DNA of 64,000 nucleotides from Sporothrix humicola. Lineage: Eukaryota > Ascomycota > Sordariomycetes > Ophiostomatales > Ophiostomataceae. Below, piece by piece: positions 39,179 to 49,090 of the stretch; within the stretch, counting starts at the first letter, position 1; each line of letters begins with the position of its first letter. Where the stretch lies: contig WNYE01000034.1 of assembly GCA_021396245.1 (NCBI GenBank), positions 124,001 to 188,000 on the forward strand. The letters run 5' to 3'. The translations under genes and the position numbers were made by a program. Below the pieces are notes generated by a model. That model made no database searches, was not told the DNA's origin, and worked only from the letters and a program-made list of their open reading frames with translations.

Positions 39179-39873
39179 ATGTCCTTCCGTGGAGGCGCAC
39201 CGCGCGGTCGCGGTGGCTTTGGCGGCCGTGGTGGTAAGAACGTCTCCAAATGAATTGACGAGGCCTTTGGCCTCGTAATGAATACTCTCTAACTCCCCCA
39301 GGCCGCGGCGGCTTCGCCCCCCGTGATATGGGCCCGCCGGCCTCCGTCGTCGAAATGGGCGCCTTTGTCCACGCCTGCGAGGGCGAAATGGTTTGCAAGA
39401 GCGTCAACGCCGCCAAGATCCCGCAGTTCAACGCCTTTGTCTTTCTCGAAAACAAGACCAACGTCGGCAAGGTCGACGAAGTGCTCGGCCCCATCAACCA
39501 GGTCTACTTTACCATCAAGCCCTCCGAGGGCATCCAGGCCACCAGCTTCAAGGCCGGCGACAAGTTTTATTTGAGCAGCGACAAGCTCCTCCCCTTTGAG
39601 CGCTTCATCCCCAAGCCCAAGCCGCCACCGGGCACCGAGAAGCGCGTGAAGAAGCCGGCCGGTCGTGGCGGACCGGGCGGTTTTGGTGGTCGCGGCGGTT
39701 TCGGCGGCCGTGGTCGTGGCGCGCCGCGCGGCCGGGGTGGTTTCGGCGGTGGTGGCCGTGGCGGCAGCGGCGGTTTCAGCCGGGGTGGCGGCGGTGGTTT
39801 CTCGCGCGGCGGCGGCGGCGGCCGTGGTGGCAGCGGTGGCTTCAGCCGTGGCCGTGGCCGGGGTGGTTACTAG
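39179..39873 (+). CDS. gar1: H/ACA snoRNP protein Gar1
   Basis: Predicted 208-residue Gar1, a core protein of H/ACA small nucleolar RNPs that guide rRNA pseudouridylation; it works with Cbf5, Nhp2 and Nop10 in the nucleolus. Two exons: 39179-39233 and 39302-39873. The 68 nt intron has a GTAAGA donor, a CTAAC branch site and a CCCCAG acceptor; it splits a Gly codon inside the N-terminal Gly/Arg-rich (GAR) domain. The conserved core runs about 28-118, with G-x-F-V-H-A-C-E-G-E-M-V-C-K, F-N-A-F-V-F-L-E-N-K and the V-G-K-V-D-E-V-L-G-P-I-N pattern. The C-terminal ~85 residues are a second, long GAR domain of R-G-G, G-F-G-G-R-G and G-G-F-S-R-G repeats, probably arginine-methylated. Length and layout match fungal Gar1. 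It converges with the Gal80-like gene. Confidence 0.96.
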
Positions 39874-40202
39874 ACGTCGGAAGATGGGCGACTGAAGTCT
39901 GAAGACTGAAGATTTCGACCGACACCAACATCGACCACACCAACACCACACCACAAGAAAAGCAAAAAAATGTGGAAACACAATGGCGTTTTGGATGGAT
40001 GGGATTTTATCACTGTTTTGTTTCGCTTTCACTTTTTACACTGTTTCTTTGCCTCGTTCTGTACGGAATATCTTGTTCTGCCTTGGCATTTCTTTTTCTT
40101 TTCCTTTTCTTCCACACTTATCTACTGTCTGTTATAGTGCTATTGATCTTTTTGACATTGTTTTCTCTCTCTGCTTCTGTTCATGTTCACCCTACCCACT
40201 GC
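39874..40202. other. gar1/Gal80-like tail-to-tail spacer
   Basis: A 329 bp spacer between convergent genes, A/C-rich then T-rich, consistent with 3' UTRs. I see no gene. Confidence 0.5.
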
Positions 40203-41447
40203 CTACTGCTTCTCATAAAACTCGTTGAGCCACCGCTCAATCTGCTCGTGCCGCACCTGCGCGTCGGCAAACGAGGCATACTCCGAGTCCTTCCCGGCCG
40301 CATACGCTTCGTAGACGGTGCCAATGTTGCGCGCCGGCACCGACTCCTCTGCCGACTGCCAGTCCTGCCACGTCCACGGGGCTTCCGTCACCTTGTTCGT
40401 CTCGTAGTCGTGCAGCGTCAGCTTGATTTGTGTTGGGCCCTGGTTGTTGTTGCCGCCGCCAAACGCCTGGATGTACGGACTGGCCGGCGCTTCCAGGCGG
40501 AGCTCGCCCTTGGTGCCCTGCACGATCCACACAAAAGCAGCATCGCCGGGGTACGGCGCGCCGCGCGAGAAGCGGACGAGCACAGTTGCCGAGCCGTCGG
40601 AAAAGTAGTGGCTGGCGGCCCCGTCTTTTGTCTTTAGCGTGCCCAAGACGGTAATCTGGTCCGGCACGTTCGACGTGACCGTCTTTGTGACGGTGTACTC
40701 GCCCTGCTTGGCGCCCGCCCTCCTGATATCAATCTGCGGGAACTGGATCTGGGACTGCGACTGCGAGCCGGGCGTGTCAATCTCGCCCAGTGCAAACTGC
40801 AGCGAGTCGATCGCGTGGCCCAGGCCGATCGTGACAATGTTGCCGCCAATCGTTTTGTCGGTGAAGTACGCGAGCTTCTCGTCAATGGCGGACCGCGAGT
40901 CCGTGGGAATGTGCCCGCGGGCCTCGGTGCTGACGAGCCGGCCGAGCTTGCCCGAGGCGACAACATCGCGGACCGTCAGGACGGGCGGGGCGACGCGGCC
41001 CTGCAGGCCAATGGCGGTCCGCACGCCGGCCGCTTTTGCGAGCGAGGTCAGCTCCTCCGCCTCCCGCAGGTTCGACGCCAGCGGCCACTCCACGTAGACG
41101 CCAAAGTCTTTGGAGAGTTCCTTTTTCGATTTTGCAACCGCCTCCAACAGCGGCTGCACGACGGGATAGTGCACATCCACGCGCGTCGCCACCGACACGA
41201 GGTTGACCTCGATTTTGCCGGCCACAATATCGGCGGCCAGCGACTCCGGATCGCCATATGCGGCCGTCGCGTCCGCCGGCAGCTTGTGGTGCTCAATCGC
41301 CGCCTTGGCGGCGTCCACGCTCGAGTTGAGCAGGGCCACGATCTGGTAGTGCTTGCGGCCCTGGGCCGACAGCAGGTACGGCAGGTGCGCACTGCTGGCC
41401 CAGCTGGGCTTGGCCGAGAGGCCGACGAGGGCGACTTTGATGGTCAT
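40203..41447 (-). CDS. Gal80-like protein of the Gfo/Idh/MocA family
   Basis: Predicted 414-residue protein with an N-terminal Rossmann NAD(P)-binding domain (to ~145) and a C-terminal beta-sheet domain, the Gfo/Idh/MocA architecture. Several blocks resemble yeast Gal80, the NADP-binding repressor of Gal4: V-A-L-V-G-L-S-A-K at the N terminus (where catalytic relatives have G-x-G-x-x-G), V-E-W-P-L-A-S at 119-125, and G-V-R-T-A-I-G-L-Q-G-R shortly after. The catalytic E-K-P motif of active members reads Glu120-Trp121-Pro122, so the catalytic Lys is missing. Length is close to Gal80 (435 residues). A single exon; the start gives M-T-I-K-V-A-L-V-G-L. Filamentous ascomycetes generally lack the yeast Gal4/Gal80 switch, so a non-catalytic cofactor-sensing role is an inference; a sugar dehydrogenase with altered catalysis is the alternative. 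Confidence 0.82.
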   Translation of the reverse strand: MTIKVALVGLSAKPSWASSAHLPYLLSAQGRKHYQIVALLNSSVDAAKAAIEHHKLPADATAAYGDPESLAADIVAGKIEVNLVSVATRVDVHYPVVQPLLEAVAKSKKELSKDFGVYVEWPLASNLREAEELTSLAKAAGVRTAIGLQGRVAPPVLTVRDVVASGKLGRLVSTEARGHIPTDSRSAIDEKLAYFTDKTIGGNIVTIGLGHAIDSLQFALGEIDTPGSQSQSQIQFPQIDIRRAGAKQGEYTVTKTVTSNVPDQITVLGTLKTKDGAASHYFSDGSATVLVRFSRGAPYPGDAAFVWIVQGTKGELRLEAPASPYIQAFGGGNNNQGPTQIKLTLHDYETNKVTEAPWTWQDWQSAEESVPARNIGTVYEAYAAGKDSEYASFADAQVRHEQIERWLNEFYEKQ

Positions 41448-42296
41448 TTTTGTGTGGGTGGGGTAAACGTGTAAGTGAGTGTGAGAAGGTAGCCGTGTAA
41501 GTGGTGCTGTAAGTGTTGGTGTAAGCGACTGTCAGTGCGGTGACAGTGTAAGTGGCAATTGGTGATGGTGAGACGGGATGCAGATGTGAAGCTTAAATTC
41601 TTAAATACTTCGAAAATGCAACAGAAGGCTGGCCTCATTTATAATTGAACTCCCAATTCCAATTCGACTGTCGCCATGAGGGGTTCTGTCTCTGTACTCT
41701 GTTGTCCATTGCCATTGACTCGACCAAAGATGGCGAATTTGTCAGCGCATGAGATGGCGCAACCCAGCCAAAACACGCCTTGCGCAACGACCTGGAGCGA
41801 TGATCTAACGGCCAAAGTCGCCAGCACTAGTACTGTGTACTCAACAGAATGCACCGTTGGAGACAACAAGGTAGCGGGCCGGTTCGATCTAATTAGTTCA
41901 TTGGAATAAAGAAGAGAAGAACGGTACTTCTTTTCCCTATAGTTACCTCTTTGGGTCGTTTGGCAACTTGGAGTTTCTGGGCATCAGTGCCATTTGTCAG
42001 CCTGAGGATTGTACATGCATGGTCTGCATGTGTGTGTACCTGTTGATGCAGTCGATCGACAGTCGACAATTGGTGATTCGAGAAGTGTTGCTGTTGTAAG
42101 ACGTTTCTGTTTGTCAAGTGTACGTGTTTGGAGTGTCAATTTCAGGGCTTGGCAACGAGACGGGCAATGCAGGAGAAAAGAGAAACGAGAAACCAATTGA
42201 TCCAATATATCCAAAAGTAAAGCAACAAACAAAAAGATAACTATTCATTCAGTCGTACACAAGTAAACGCAAATAATAATAAAAGATCAGGACAGT
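41448..42296. other. Spacer upstream of the Gal80-like gene and downstream of the prenylcysteine oxidase
   Basis: An 849 bp spacer. Both neighbouring genes read leftwards: the side at 41448 is the promoter of the Gal80-like gene, and the side at 42296 is the 3' flank of the prenylcysteine oxidase gene. The first 70 bp contain repeated GTAAGTG words on the plus strand (TAAGTGAGTGTGAG, TAAGTGGTGCTGTAAG), a loose repeat in the Gal80-like leader. No gene is visible. Confidence 0.45.
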
Positions 42297-43946
42297 TTAC
42301 AGCTCGCCAACAACCTGCTGACCATCGTCTGGCCGCAGACCGGCAATCTTGTCTTCCGTCTTGCCGTCCTTCTCCACCTTCTTCTCCTCCGGGACAGCCT
42401 CGCCCGTCGTCAGGCCCTGGATGTCGTCCACAATCAGCCGCGCCACGTTCTTGCCCATCAGCGCGCTCGTCTCCATGGTCGAGATGAAGCCCTCGATGCC
42501 CGACGTGTAGTACAGGCCGTCGCCGACCACGGGGTCCTGGAAGGTGACACGGGGGAACGCCTTAGGGTACGAGTAAAAGACGTGTGAGTGGTACCACGAG
42601 ATGATGGGCAGGCCACTTTCGGGGTGGTCCACAAACGTGTCTGGCACGTCAACGTCGAATAGCTTCCCGAGGAAGTCTGGGGTCACCTTTTCGGGCGAAA
42701 AGATTTTGTACAAGTACTCCTCGCGCAGGGTATCCGGGTTGATGGCGCGCCGAAGGGTGCTGACAGAAAAGAAACCGGCCTTCCCCGCTCCGTCGGCGCC
42801 CGAGGACCCCTGCTCATCGTCGTCCTCGGCCAGCGTGGTGAGCACGGTCGTGGGCACGGCGGTTCCTGGCTCCAACCCGAAATAAGCGGCGCTCAACCGC
42901 AGCGGCGAGGCAAAGAGGGTGACGTGCAGCTGAACATATGGGATCTCGTCAATCGCCGTCTGCAGGACGCCGTCGCCCGTCGAGATGCTGCTAAACTGGA
43001 AAGGCGTGGCCACCACAATGTTGTCGTACTCGTCGGAAGACTCGATGCCCGCACCCTCCGTAGTCTTCAAAGTGTACTTTGTGTCCGGCGGCTGCGTCCC
43101 GTCGACCTTGGCAATGGCCTGGACGGACGTGTTGAGGTGCACGGCGGCGCCGCTCGCCCGCGCCATGCGGTCAAAGATCTGCCAGTTGCCGCCGCGGATC
43201 TGGCTGGCGCCGGCGGGCGCGAGGGCCACCATGGTGTCCAGGCCGTGCAGGCGGGCCAGGTTGGACGCATAGTTGACGCGCGTGCTGGCCTGCACAATGT
43301 CGTGGGCGAAGGCGTCGCCGACGTTGTTCTTCTCTAAAAATTGGGCGCCCGTCTGCGACGTCACGTACGTCAGCTCCAGCTCGTACGCCCGCGTCGTCAG
43401 CGAGCGGAACGGAAAGTATGGTTTCTCATAAAGAGACAAAAACCGGCCGACGGTCGCCTGCATCAGCTTGTTGGCGCGGTAGGGCGCCGTGCCGTACTTC
43501 CAGAACAGCTTGACCAGATTCCACCAGCCGTACGAGCGGTCGTCCTGTGTGTACACGAAGCGGTCGCCGTCCCAGATCCCCAGCAGCCCGCCGTCGTCGT
43601 CGTTGCCGCCCGCCGGAATCAGCGGGAGACTGAAATTGTGCGCGGCGCTCCATAGGATGGCGTTGACCTCGACAAAAATGGACGCGCCGAGCTCGACGGG
43701 AAGGTTGGGGTCGTCAAAGGCGTGGACAGTGACGGTGCGGCCGCCAATGTGGTCCGTCTTTTCGAACAGCGAAATGTTGACGGCGACGCCGTCCTCGTCG
43801 GCAAACTGGCGGAGATGGTAGGCGGTCGAGGCGCCTGCAGCACCGGCTCCGATAATGGCGATTCGACGAGCCTGTGTCTCGGATGTGTCGGCGAAGACTG
43901 TTGCTGTCAAAAGGCTCACGGCCGTAGTAAATAATGTGAACTTCAT
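42297..43946 (-). CDS. Prenylcysteine oxidase (farnesylcysteine lyase) family flavoprotein
   Basis: Predicted 549-residue FAD-dependent prenylcysteine oxidase, which oxidatively cleaves the thioether of farnesyl- or geranylgeranyl-cysteine released by turnover of prenylated proteins, giving cysteine, a prenyl aldehyde and H2O2. A hydrophobic signal peptide (about 1-19) precedes a dinucleotide-binding motif G33-A-G-A-A-G38 with a conserved A-Y-H-L-R helix; the acidic F-E-K-x-D-x-I-G-G-R-T block follows. The prenylcysteine lyase domain covers roughly 130-500, with the F-x-E-K-N-N-V-G-D-A-F region and the F-S-x-E pattern near 380-400. The signal peptide points to the secretory or vacuolar system, as for the lysosomal animal enzyme. 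No intron is needed. The start, in context CAACATGA, creates the signal peptide. The Lys/Glu-rich segment at about 515-535 is an unconserved tail. Confidence 0.88.
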   Translation of the reverse strand: MKFTLFTTAVSLLTATVFADTSETQARRIAIIGAGAAGASTAYHLRQFADEDGVAVNISLFEKTDHIGGRTVTVHAFDDPNLPVELGASIFVEVNAILWSAAHNFSLPLIPAGGNDDDGGLLGIWDGDRFVYTQDDRSYGWWNLVKLFWKYGTAPYRANKLMQATVGRFLSLYEKPYFPFRSLTTRAYELELTYVTSQTGAQFLEKNNVGDAFAHDIVQASTRVNYASNLARLHGLDTMVALAPAGASQIRGGNWQIFDRMARASGAAVHLNTSVQAIAKVDGTQPPDTKYTLKTTEGAGIESSDEYDNIVVATPFQFSSISTGDGVLQTAIDEIPYVQLHVTLFASPLRLSAAYFGLEPGTAVPTTVLTTLAEDDDEQGSSGADGAGKAGFFSVSTLRRAINPDTLREEYLYKIFSPEKVTPDFLGKLFDVDVPDTFVDHPESGLPIISWYHSHVFYSYPKAFPRVTFQDPVVGDGLYYTSGIEGFISTMETSALMGKNVARLIVDDIQGLTTGEAVPEEKKVEKDGKTEDKIAGLRPDDGQQVVGEL

Positions 43947-45332
43947 GTTGGTGTTTGTCGATGTGAGGGACTAGGAGATAATGTGTCGATGGTCCCCTTT
44001 GGAAGGAGAAAAAAGCGATGATGTCTTTTTTAAAAAGGAAGGACGATCGATAAACTCCCTTCAAAAAGGGAAACTGCAACCAACCGAGATACAAGAAGGA
44101 GCTTCGCAATGAAGCTTGCCAATGAGCTCACCAGGGCGTCCCTTTGTCGAGGGAAGGAGATAGAAAAGTGGGGCTATCTTCAATAGAGCTGCATTTGGCG
44201 AGACCGGGAGTGTGAAAGTCTGGTTGTTAGGCGGCAGGATTGCCGTCTTACGAATAATACGGCGCTAGCGTTACAGTGCCAAGTGCCTGCCCGGCATGTA
44301 CTCTTGGCCTGAACTGGCCTGTATTTTCGCAGAAGGGCACCAGAAGATACAAGCACATCAGCCGCCGTGCCCTGTTTCTTCTTGTTTTCTTGGTTTCGAC
44401 AAGGACGCGGAGAAGGAAACGGAGGGCAGTAATACGGGCCTTTGGAGCTACAAGATTGCCCGGTTCAGCATTGAGCGCATGCAACATGTAAATGTGAGGC
44501 AATGGAGGCATTCTTTTATTGAAGCTTTGGGTCACGGGCAAGAAACCATTGAGATGAAATAGCTTTTATTGAGTAAGTGAAAGAAAACCCAGAAAACCAC
44601 TCGTTAGCCGACAAGGCTGTTTGTTGTGAAGGATCTCATTCTCGGCAGGCATAAGGAACTTTTGGTGGTGAGATGTGAAAGCATTGAAATTCGTATACAA
44701 ATGAAAATGAAAACCAACACATATGAATCAAATGAACCAAAAATTATAAGACAAATTGAAAGTTTCTAACACAGAACCCATAACGTATTTGGATAACTTC
44801 TTCTATGTATTTTAGGATGGGAAGTCAGAAGAGAGGAAAAGTAAGTAAACAAATAGAGATCGAGGACAAGAATCAAACAATATAGGAGAATCATACGGTA
44901 AAGATGACGGTTACACGTGCATGCAATGCTGATGATGTTATTTCTGTCATGTCTCTGTTTGTGAAACGGCACCGGTTGAGATATAAACGAGCGAAGACTC
45001 ATGGGAAATATGAGGTCATTTTGAATCATTACACAGTTGTGGGTAGGATCTTTTAGTGGGGTAGCCACTGTTTTTGAAGCTCGTTTCAGCCTCACAAGCT
45101 CCAAACAGACGTCCGCTTATTATGTGTTGAATCAACGTTGATTCACAGATTGACGGTCACGTTGCACAGACAGCATGCATTCATTTCAATTGCTTTCGTG
45201 GCGTTGACAAGCATTTACCCTGGCCTTCCAGAGACTCCAAGTCAAGATCCTCTGGCAAGCCATCCTGGCGGCCAGACCGTTCTCGACGATATACTTATAT
45301 CGGCCAGAGCTTTGGAAATAGTTGCCTGGGTG
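43947..45332. other. 1.4 kb spacer upstream of the prenylcysteine oxidase gene, no gene seen
   Basis: Both flanking genes read leftwards, so the left part is the promoter of the prenylcysteine oxidase gene and the right part is the 3' flank of the phosphotransferase gene. A short inverted motif (TCCCTTCAAAAAGGGA) lies at about 44057-44072 and an A/T hairpin (CTTTTTTAAAAAGG) at about 44026-44039, roughly 80-125 bp upstream of the start codon. No convincing coding sequence is present. Confidence 0.5.
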
Positions 45333-46325
45333 CTATTCAGGGCAAGAAGGCCCGAGAACTACGGCTCCAAGAAACCGCAAGTCCTCTCTCTCCTCTGTGG
45401 CTGGCTTGCCGTCATAAAAGCCGTTGGCTAGAAAGAGTCCAACCAGTCTCGCTGTCTCGATGCGTCGTTTCTGCTCATCAGATGCAAACGTGTCCCCAAG
45501 ACACGCGTAAAAGGTGGTCCAGAACTGATCCCGCAGCTCCTGGTGGCAGGGGTGATATTTCCAAAAGTCGCCCGATGTCGTTAATCTCCCAAGCATCGTC
45601 TCGACACCCGCCAGTGACATGCCAAACGGACTGATTTCAGTATCTCGCCAGTCGCAGATGCCCGCGAGTTTTCCCGTTTCAGGGTCCACGTGGATATTGT
45701 TCTCAAAGAGGTCCACGTGGTTTGGCACGAGCGGCCAGTCGTCGGCAAAGAGGTCTGGCAGCTGGGGCATGAGTTTGTCGAGCGTAGCGTGGAAGCGTGC
45801 AGGAAGGCCGTCGCGAAGCAGCTGGAGTTGCTCCAAATACTCCTTTTGTAGAGACAGCCGGCGGGCGTCTTGCCCACTCAACCCGCCAGGCATGTTCTTG
45901 AGTGGTGCAGCAAAGAACCTTGCGTAGTCGTCAATGGTGATGCGAAGGAGGCGATAATCGTCGGCATACAGCTCGGTACGAGCCGTATACATTGGCTTGC
46001 CCCCAACGTTGTTCATCACGTAAACATGGAGCTCTCCAAGCTGGCCGTGATGGGTGTGTCGTGGTGTGAAGCCCTCGTACACCTTTTCAACGGTTTGGAT
46101 GAGGGCCATGTCCAGAGGAGAGTTTGGGGCGCGAAATTGGACGACATGTTTTCCATCTCCCGTCTCGACGGTGTAGCTGGTTCCGCCCTGGGATGCTGTC
46201 GGCGTGACAGATTGGCCTGTCAGTTCTTGAGCGAAGTCGTCGCATTGCTGCTGCGTGACGGGCGAGTACCATTGAAAAAACCTCGTTGTTTGAAAACGGG
46301 AGAGAGCCGAGAGATCGAGCGACAT
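45333..46325 (-). CDS. Aminoglycoside phosphotransferase (APH)-fold kinase
   Basis: Predicted 330-residue protein with the APH/choline-kinase fold. The N-lobe contains the S-Y-T-V-E-T-G-D-G-K-H-V-V-Q-F-R segment, which looks like the ATP-binding beta strands with a Lys/Arg. The catalytic loop is H-V-D-L-F-E-N-N near residue 201, matching the Brenner-type H-x-D-x-x-x-x-N motif, and the metal-binding Asp follows in I-C-D-W-R-D-T-E. Such proteins are numerous in filamentous fungi and phosphorylate small molecules; natural substrates are mostly unknown and antibiotic resistance should not be assumed. Single exon, typical length. The start at 46325 is the first ATG. It diverges from the CUE-domain gene, with 431 bp between starts. 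Confidence 0.82.
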   Translation of the reverse strand: MSLDLSALSRFQTTRFFQWYSPVTQQQCDDFAQELTGQSVTPTASQGGTSYTVETGDGKHVVQFRAPNSPLDMALIQTVEKVYEGFTPRHTHHGQLGELHVYVMNNVGGKPMYTARTELYADDYRLLRITIDDYARFFAAPLKNMPGGLSGQDARRLSLQKEYLEQLQLLRDGLPARFHATLDKLMPQLPDLFADDWPLVPNHVDLFENNIHVDPETGKLAGICDWRDTEISPFGMSLAGVETMLGRLTTSGDFWKYHPCHQELRDQFWTTFYACLGDTFASDEQKRRIETARLVGLFLANGFYDGKPATEEREDLRFLGAVVLGPSCPE

Positions 46326-46756
46326 TGTACGGAGAATCGCTAAGACTAAGAATGACGAATGTTGATGTTGACTGGAAAAAGGGCTAATGAGGCTGGCGGC
46401 GGGCCGCTAAAATGCAGGCCAGACCGCTTGAGTCATGGCGGGCTGCTGCGCCTGCCAGATCCAATCAAAGACGCTACGACGCTAACAGCTCCAGGCACAG
46501 CACAAAGACGCGGGGCTAAACTTTATCTGACGGAAAGTCGCAGCTTCCTTCGCAGCACATTTTGACATTTCAACCTCGAGCTTCCCTCCATATATGGAAG
46601 CTGCCGACTGCCCGCCACAGCTCGCGATTGCCAATACTGGACGACATTACCCCTGAGATTTTTACATCCTCGACACGCCTCTCTTCCGACATCACCTCCT
46701 CCCACCGACAACATACTACATCACGACACCCTCATCTCACCCCTTCCCAACCCGCC
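46326..46756. promoter_or_regulatory. APH/CUE-protein divergent promoter region
   Basis: This 431 bp spacer is shared by two head-to-head genes. The right half is CA- and CT-rich and carries a 20-codon upstream frame at 46594-46656. A TACGGAG word lies at about 46328, immediately beside the APH start. No other coding sequence. Confidence 0.5.
46594..46656 (+). promoter_or_regulatory. 20-codon upstream reading frame before the Cue3-like gene
   Basis: An ATG at 46594 opens a 20-codon frame ending in TGA at 46654-46656, 100 nt before the main start at 46757. It is in a different frame from the main gene. It matters only if transcription starts upstream of 46594, which is not known. Confidence 0.35.
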
Positions 46757-48874
46757 ATGGACTCGGCGCTGCCCCCCTTTGCGCCGTTTCCCGACTCGGC
46801 CGCCTGGCGACAGCAGATCGGCCCCTCCGACTGGGCTCTCTATCTCAGCTCATGGCGGTCTCTCGTGACGGCCTACCTGGCCTTGTCTGAAGCTGCTTTC
46901 GGCGCGGCACTCAACAAGGACGAAGAGACGGGCCTCGCAACGTTTCTCGTGTCGATTGCCCGCGCGCAGGCCGAGGCGGGACCGGCAGCGCTGTCGCCGT
47001 TCTCAAAAGACGGCACGCTCGACGACGCAGCGGCTGCTCTCAAAAAGTCTGCTTTTCTGCTCACAGCCCGCGCCCTGCGGCAACCCTTTTCCCTCCCGAA
47101 ACCACCACCACCGACCCTCTTCTCGTGGGAATTCTTGGCGGATGTGAGCCGCGTGTACGGCCGGCGGCGGGTGGGCCAGGTGCTGGCGAAGCTGCCTCCC
47201 GCGTCGGTCGGTCTCGCGGAAGCATCGGTGGCGGCGCTCAAAAAGTTTCTGATCAAGAACATGGAGGACGGTCCGTCGGGCAAGGGCGATCTGAGGGCTG
47301 TCGAGGCCCGACTGCTGCGGGTCAACTACCTGATCAGTGCATGGCCTGCTGCCGGTGCACTGTTGCTAACTGGCAGCGACTACCTCGACGCCCTCGCGAC
47401 ATGTTTTGTCATTATGAACCCACCTTTGCGCCGCGCCATTGTCACGAATCTGTACGTCTCGCTGATCGGCCTGACAGAACCGCCCACGCCACGCTACTCG
47501 CTGCTGTCAGACCTGCTGTACGCATTGCGGGCAGCGGCCGACGAGCACAAACAGGGCCCCTTGCGGCCGTCGGACTCACTCGTGGCAGAACTCGTCAGCG
47601 TGACACCTCTCCTACAACAAATACAGCAGCGTGCCGAGACACCGGGCGCCACCGGTGCGGGCACGTCCACGAACCGCATCCTCCCCATCATGAAGGATCT
47701 GGCCAAATTCCACAAACCGGGCAGTGGGCTGTCTCTGCCGCCGGGACGGTTAAAACGCAAGCTGGATAAGGGGAAGCAGGTGGCGGCGTCACACCCGGCG
47801 GCACCAGTACCAGCACCGTCTTCTTCTGCACCTTTTTCCAGCCAACTCCACCCACACAAACTTAGCCAGATCGCCGTCGTCCAGGACCTGTTCCCCGAAC
47901 TCGGCTCCGCCTTTGTCGCCAAGCTGCTCGACGAGTACAACGACGACACCGAGCAGGTCGTGGCCCACCTGCTGGAGGGCACCCTCCCTGCCCATCTGGA
48001 GGGCGCAGACCGGTCTGAGAACCTGGGCGATGTTTCGCTCGCAGACGCACCGCCCCCAGACAACCAGCACTCCGCCATGGCGCCCCATGCCACGCCGCCC
48101 CTGCCGCCCACGCGACGCAACATTTTCGACGGCGACGAGCTTGACGAGTTGAGCCTGCAGACGTCCAAGCTGCACTTTGGCAAGGCCAAATCCAAGACGA
48201 CTGCCGACGATGTCTTGGCAGACAAGAGCAAAGCCCCCAACAAGGCCGCCATCTGGTCCGCCCTCGCCGCCTTTGACTCGGACGACGACGAGCGCGACGA
48301 CACCTACGACGCCGCCGACGTGGGCGGGACTGTGGATAGTGGCAGCACACCCGCCGGCGGCGGCGACGACCTGCACGCCGCCAACGAGCAGACCCTGTTT
48401 GCCGCCTACCAGGCCAACCCGAGCGTCTTTGGCCGCGAGGCCGCCACCCGTAGAGGGGTAACCCGCGCCCGCCTGCGCGACGAGACGGGCATGACGGACG
48501 AGGCCATTGAGGGCTGGGCCGTCATGCTGGCGCGCAACCCGCAGCAGCGGCGGCGCCTGGAGCTGCAGTCGCAGTCGAGCGCAACGTTTGGTGGAGAACA
48601 AAACGAGCTGGCGCGGACGTCCTGGCGGGCGAGCGAGCAGGACGAGGACGATGGAGAGGACTCACCAGGCCACCGTGGAGGCTACAGAGGTCGTGGACGT
48701 GGCAGGGGTGGAAGCGGCGGCGGCCGTGGTAGAGGAAACGTGGCCGGCCCGACTGGCGACAAGGACACGCAGAAAGCGCGCAACCACAAGGAGGCCAACA
48801 AGGGCAGCCGCGCGAACCACAACCGGCGCGACCAGCGGGCCAAGAAGATGGCCCGTGGAGGGTTCCCTGGTTAG
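46757..48874 (+). CDS. cue3: Cue3/ASCC2-like CUE-domain protein (ribosome quality-control trigger)
   Basis: Predicted 705-residue homologue of yeast Cue3 and human ASCC2, the ubiquitin-binding subunit of the RQT/ASC-1 complex that splits stalled, ubiquitinated ribosomes. The N-terminal ~300 residues form the helical ASCC2-like region (W-A-L-Y-L-S-S-W, Y-L-I-S-A-W). A CUE ubiquitin-binding domain lies at about 369-408 (L-F-P-E-L, then a hydrophobic di-Leu helix A-H-L-L-E-G). After an acidic linker comes an R-G-R-G-R-G-G stretch near 640-660 and a basic tail, N-K-G-S-R-A-N-H-N-R-R-D-Q-R-A-K-K-M, which is a hallmark of the family's C terminus. The start at 46757 is the first ATG of the frame, in context CGCCATGG. 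No intron is needed. It converges with vps41, leaving 216 bp between stops. Confidence 0.88.
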   Translation: MDSALPPFAPFPDSAAWRQQIGPSDWALYLSSWRSLVTAYLALSEAAFGAALNKDEETGLATFLVSIARAQAEAGPAALSPFSKDGTLDDAAAALKKSAFLLTARALRQPFSLPKPPPPTLFSWEFLADVSRVYGRRRVGQVLAKLPPASVGLAEASVAALKKFLIKNMEDGPSGKGDLRAVEARLLRVNYLISAWPAAGALLLTGSDYLDALATCFVIMNPPLRRAIVTNLYVSLIGLTEPPTPRYSLLSDLLYALRAAADEHKQGPLRPSDSLVAELVSVTPLLQQIQQRAETPGATGAGTSTNRILPIMKDLAKFHKPGSGLSLPPGRLKRKLDKGKQVAASHPAAPVPAPSSSAPFSSQLHPHKLSQIAVVQDLFPELGSAFVAKLLDEYNDDTEQVVAHLLEGTLPAHLEGADRSENLGDVSLADAPPPDNQHSAMAPHATPPLPPTRRNIFDGDELDELSLQTSKLHFGKAKSKTTADDVLADKSKAPNKAAIWSALAAFDSDDDERDDTYDAADVGGTVDSGSTPAGGGDDLHAANEQTLFAAYQANPSVFGREAATRRGVTRARLRDETGMTDEAIEGWAVMLARNPQQRRRLELQSQSSATFGGEQNELARTSWRASEQDEDDGEDSPGHRGGYRGRGRGRGGSGGGRGRGNVAGPTGDKDTQKARNHKEANKGSRANHNRRDQRAKKMARGGFPG

Positions 48875-49090
48875 GCGGGCGTCAGGATTACTGCATATAT
48901 CATAGAGCATAGACGGACTTAAAAGTAATGAACAAATCCAGAGGTATATTGTGAACGCAAGAAAACAAAAGGCAAAGCGCTGCCACCTATGTATGATGTG
49001 ATATGTAAAGGGAGGTATTGTACTTTGCAAAGCATTATATACAGTGATGAGCGTGGGGTGAAATGAAATGGATAAAGAACCACAAGAGGG

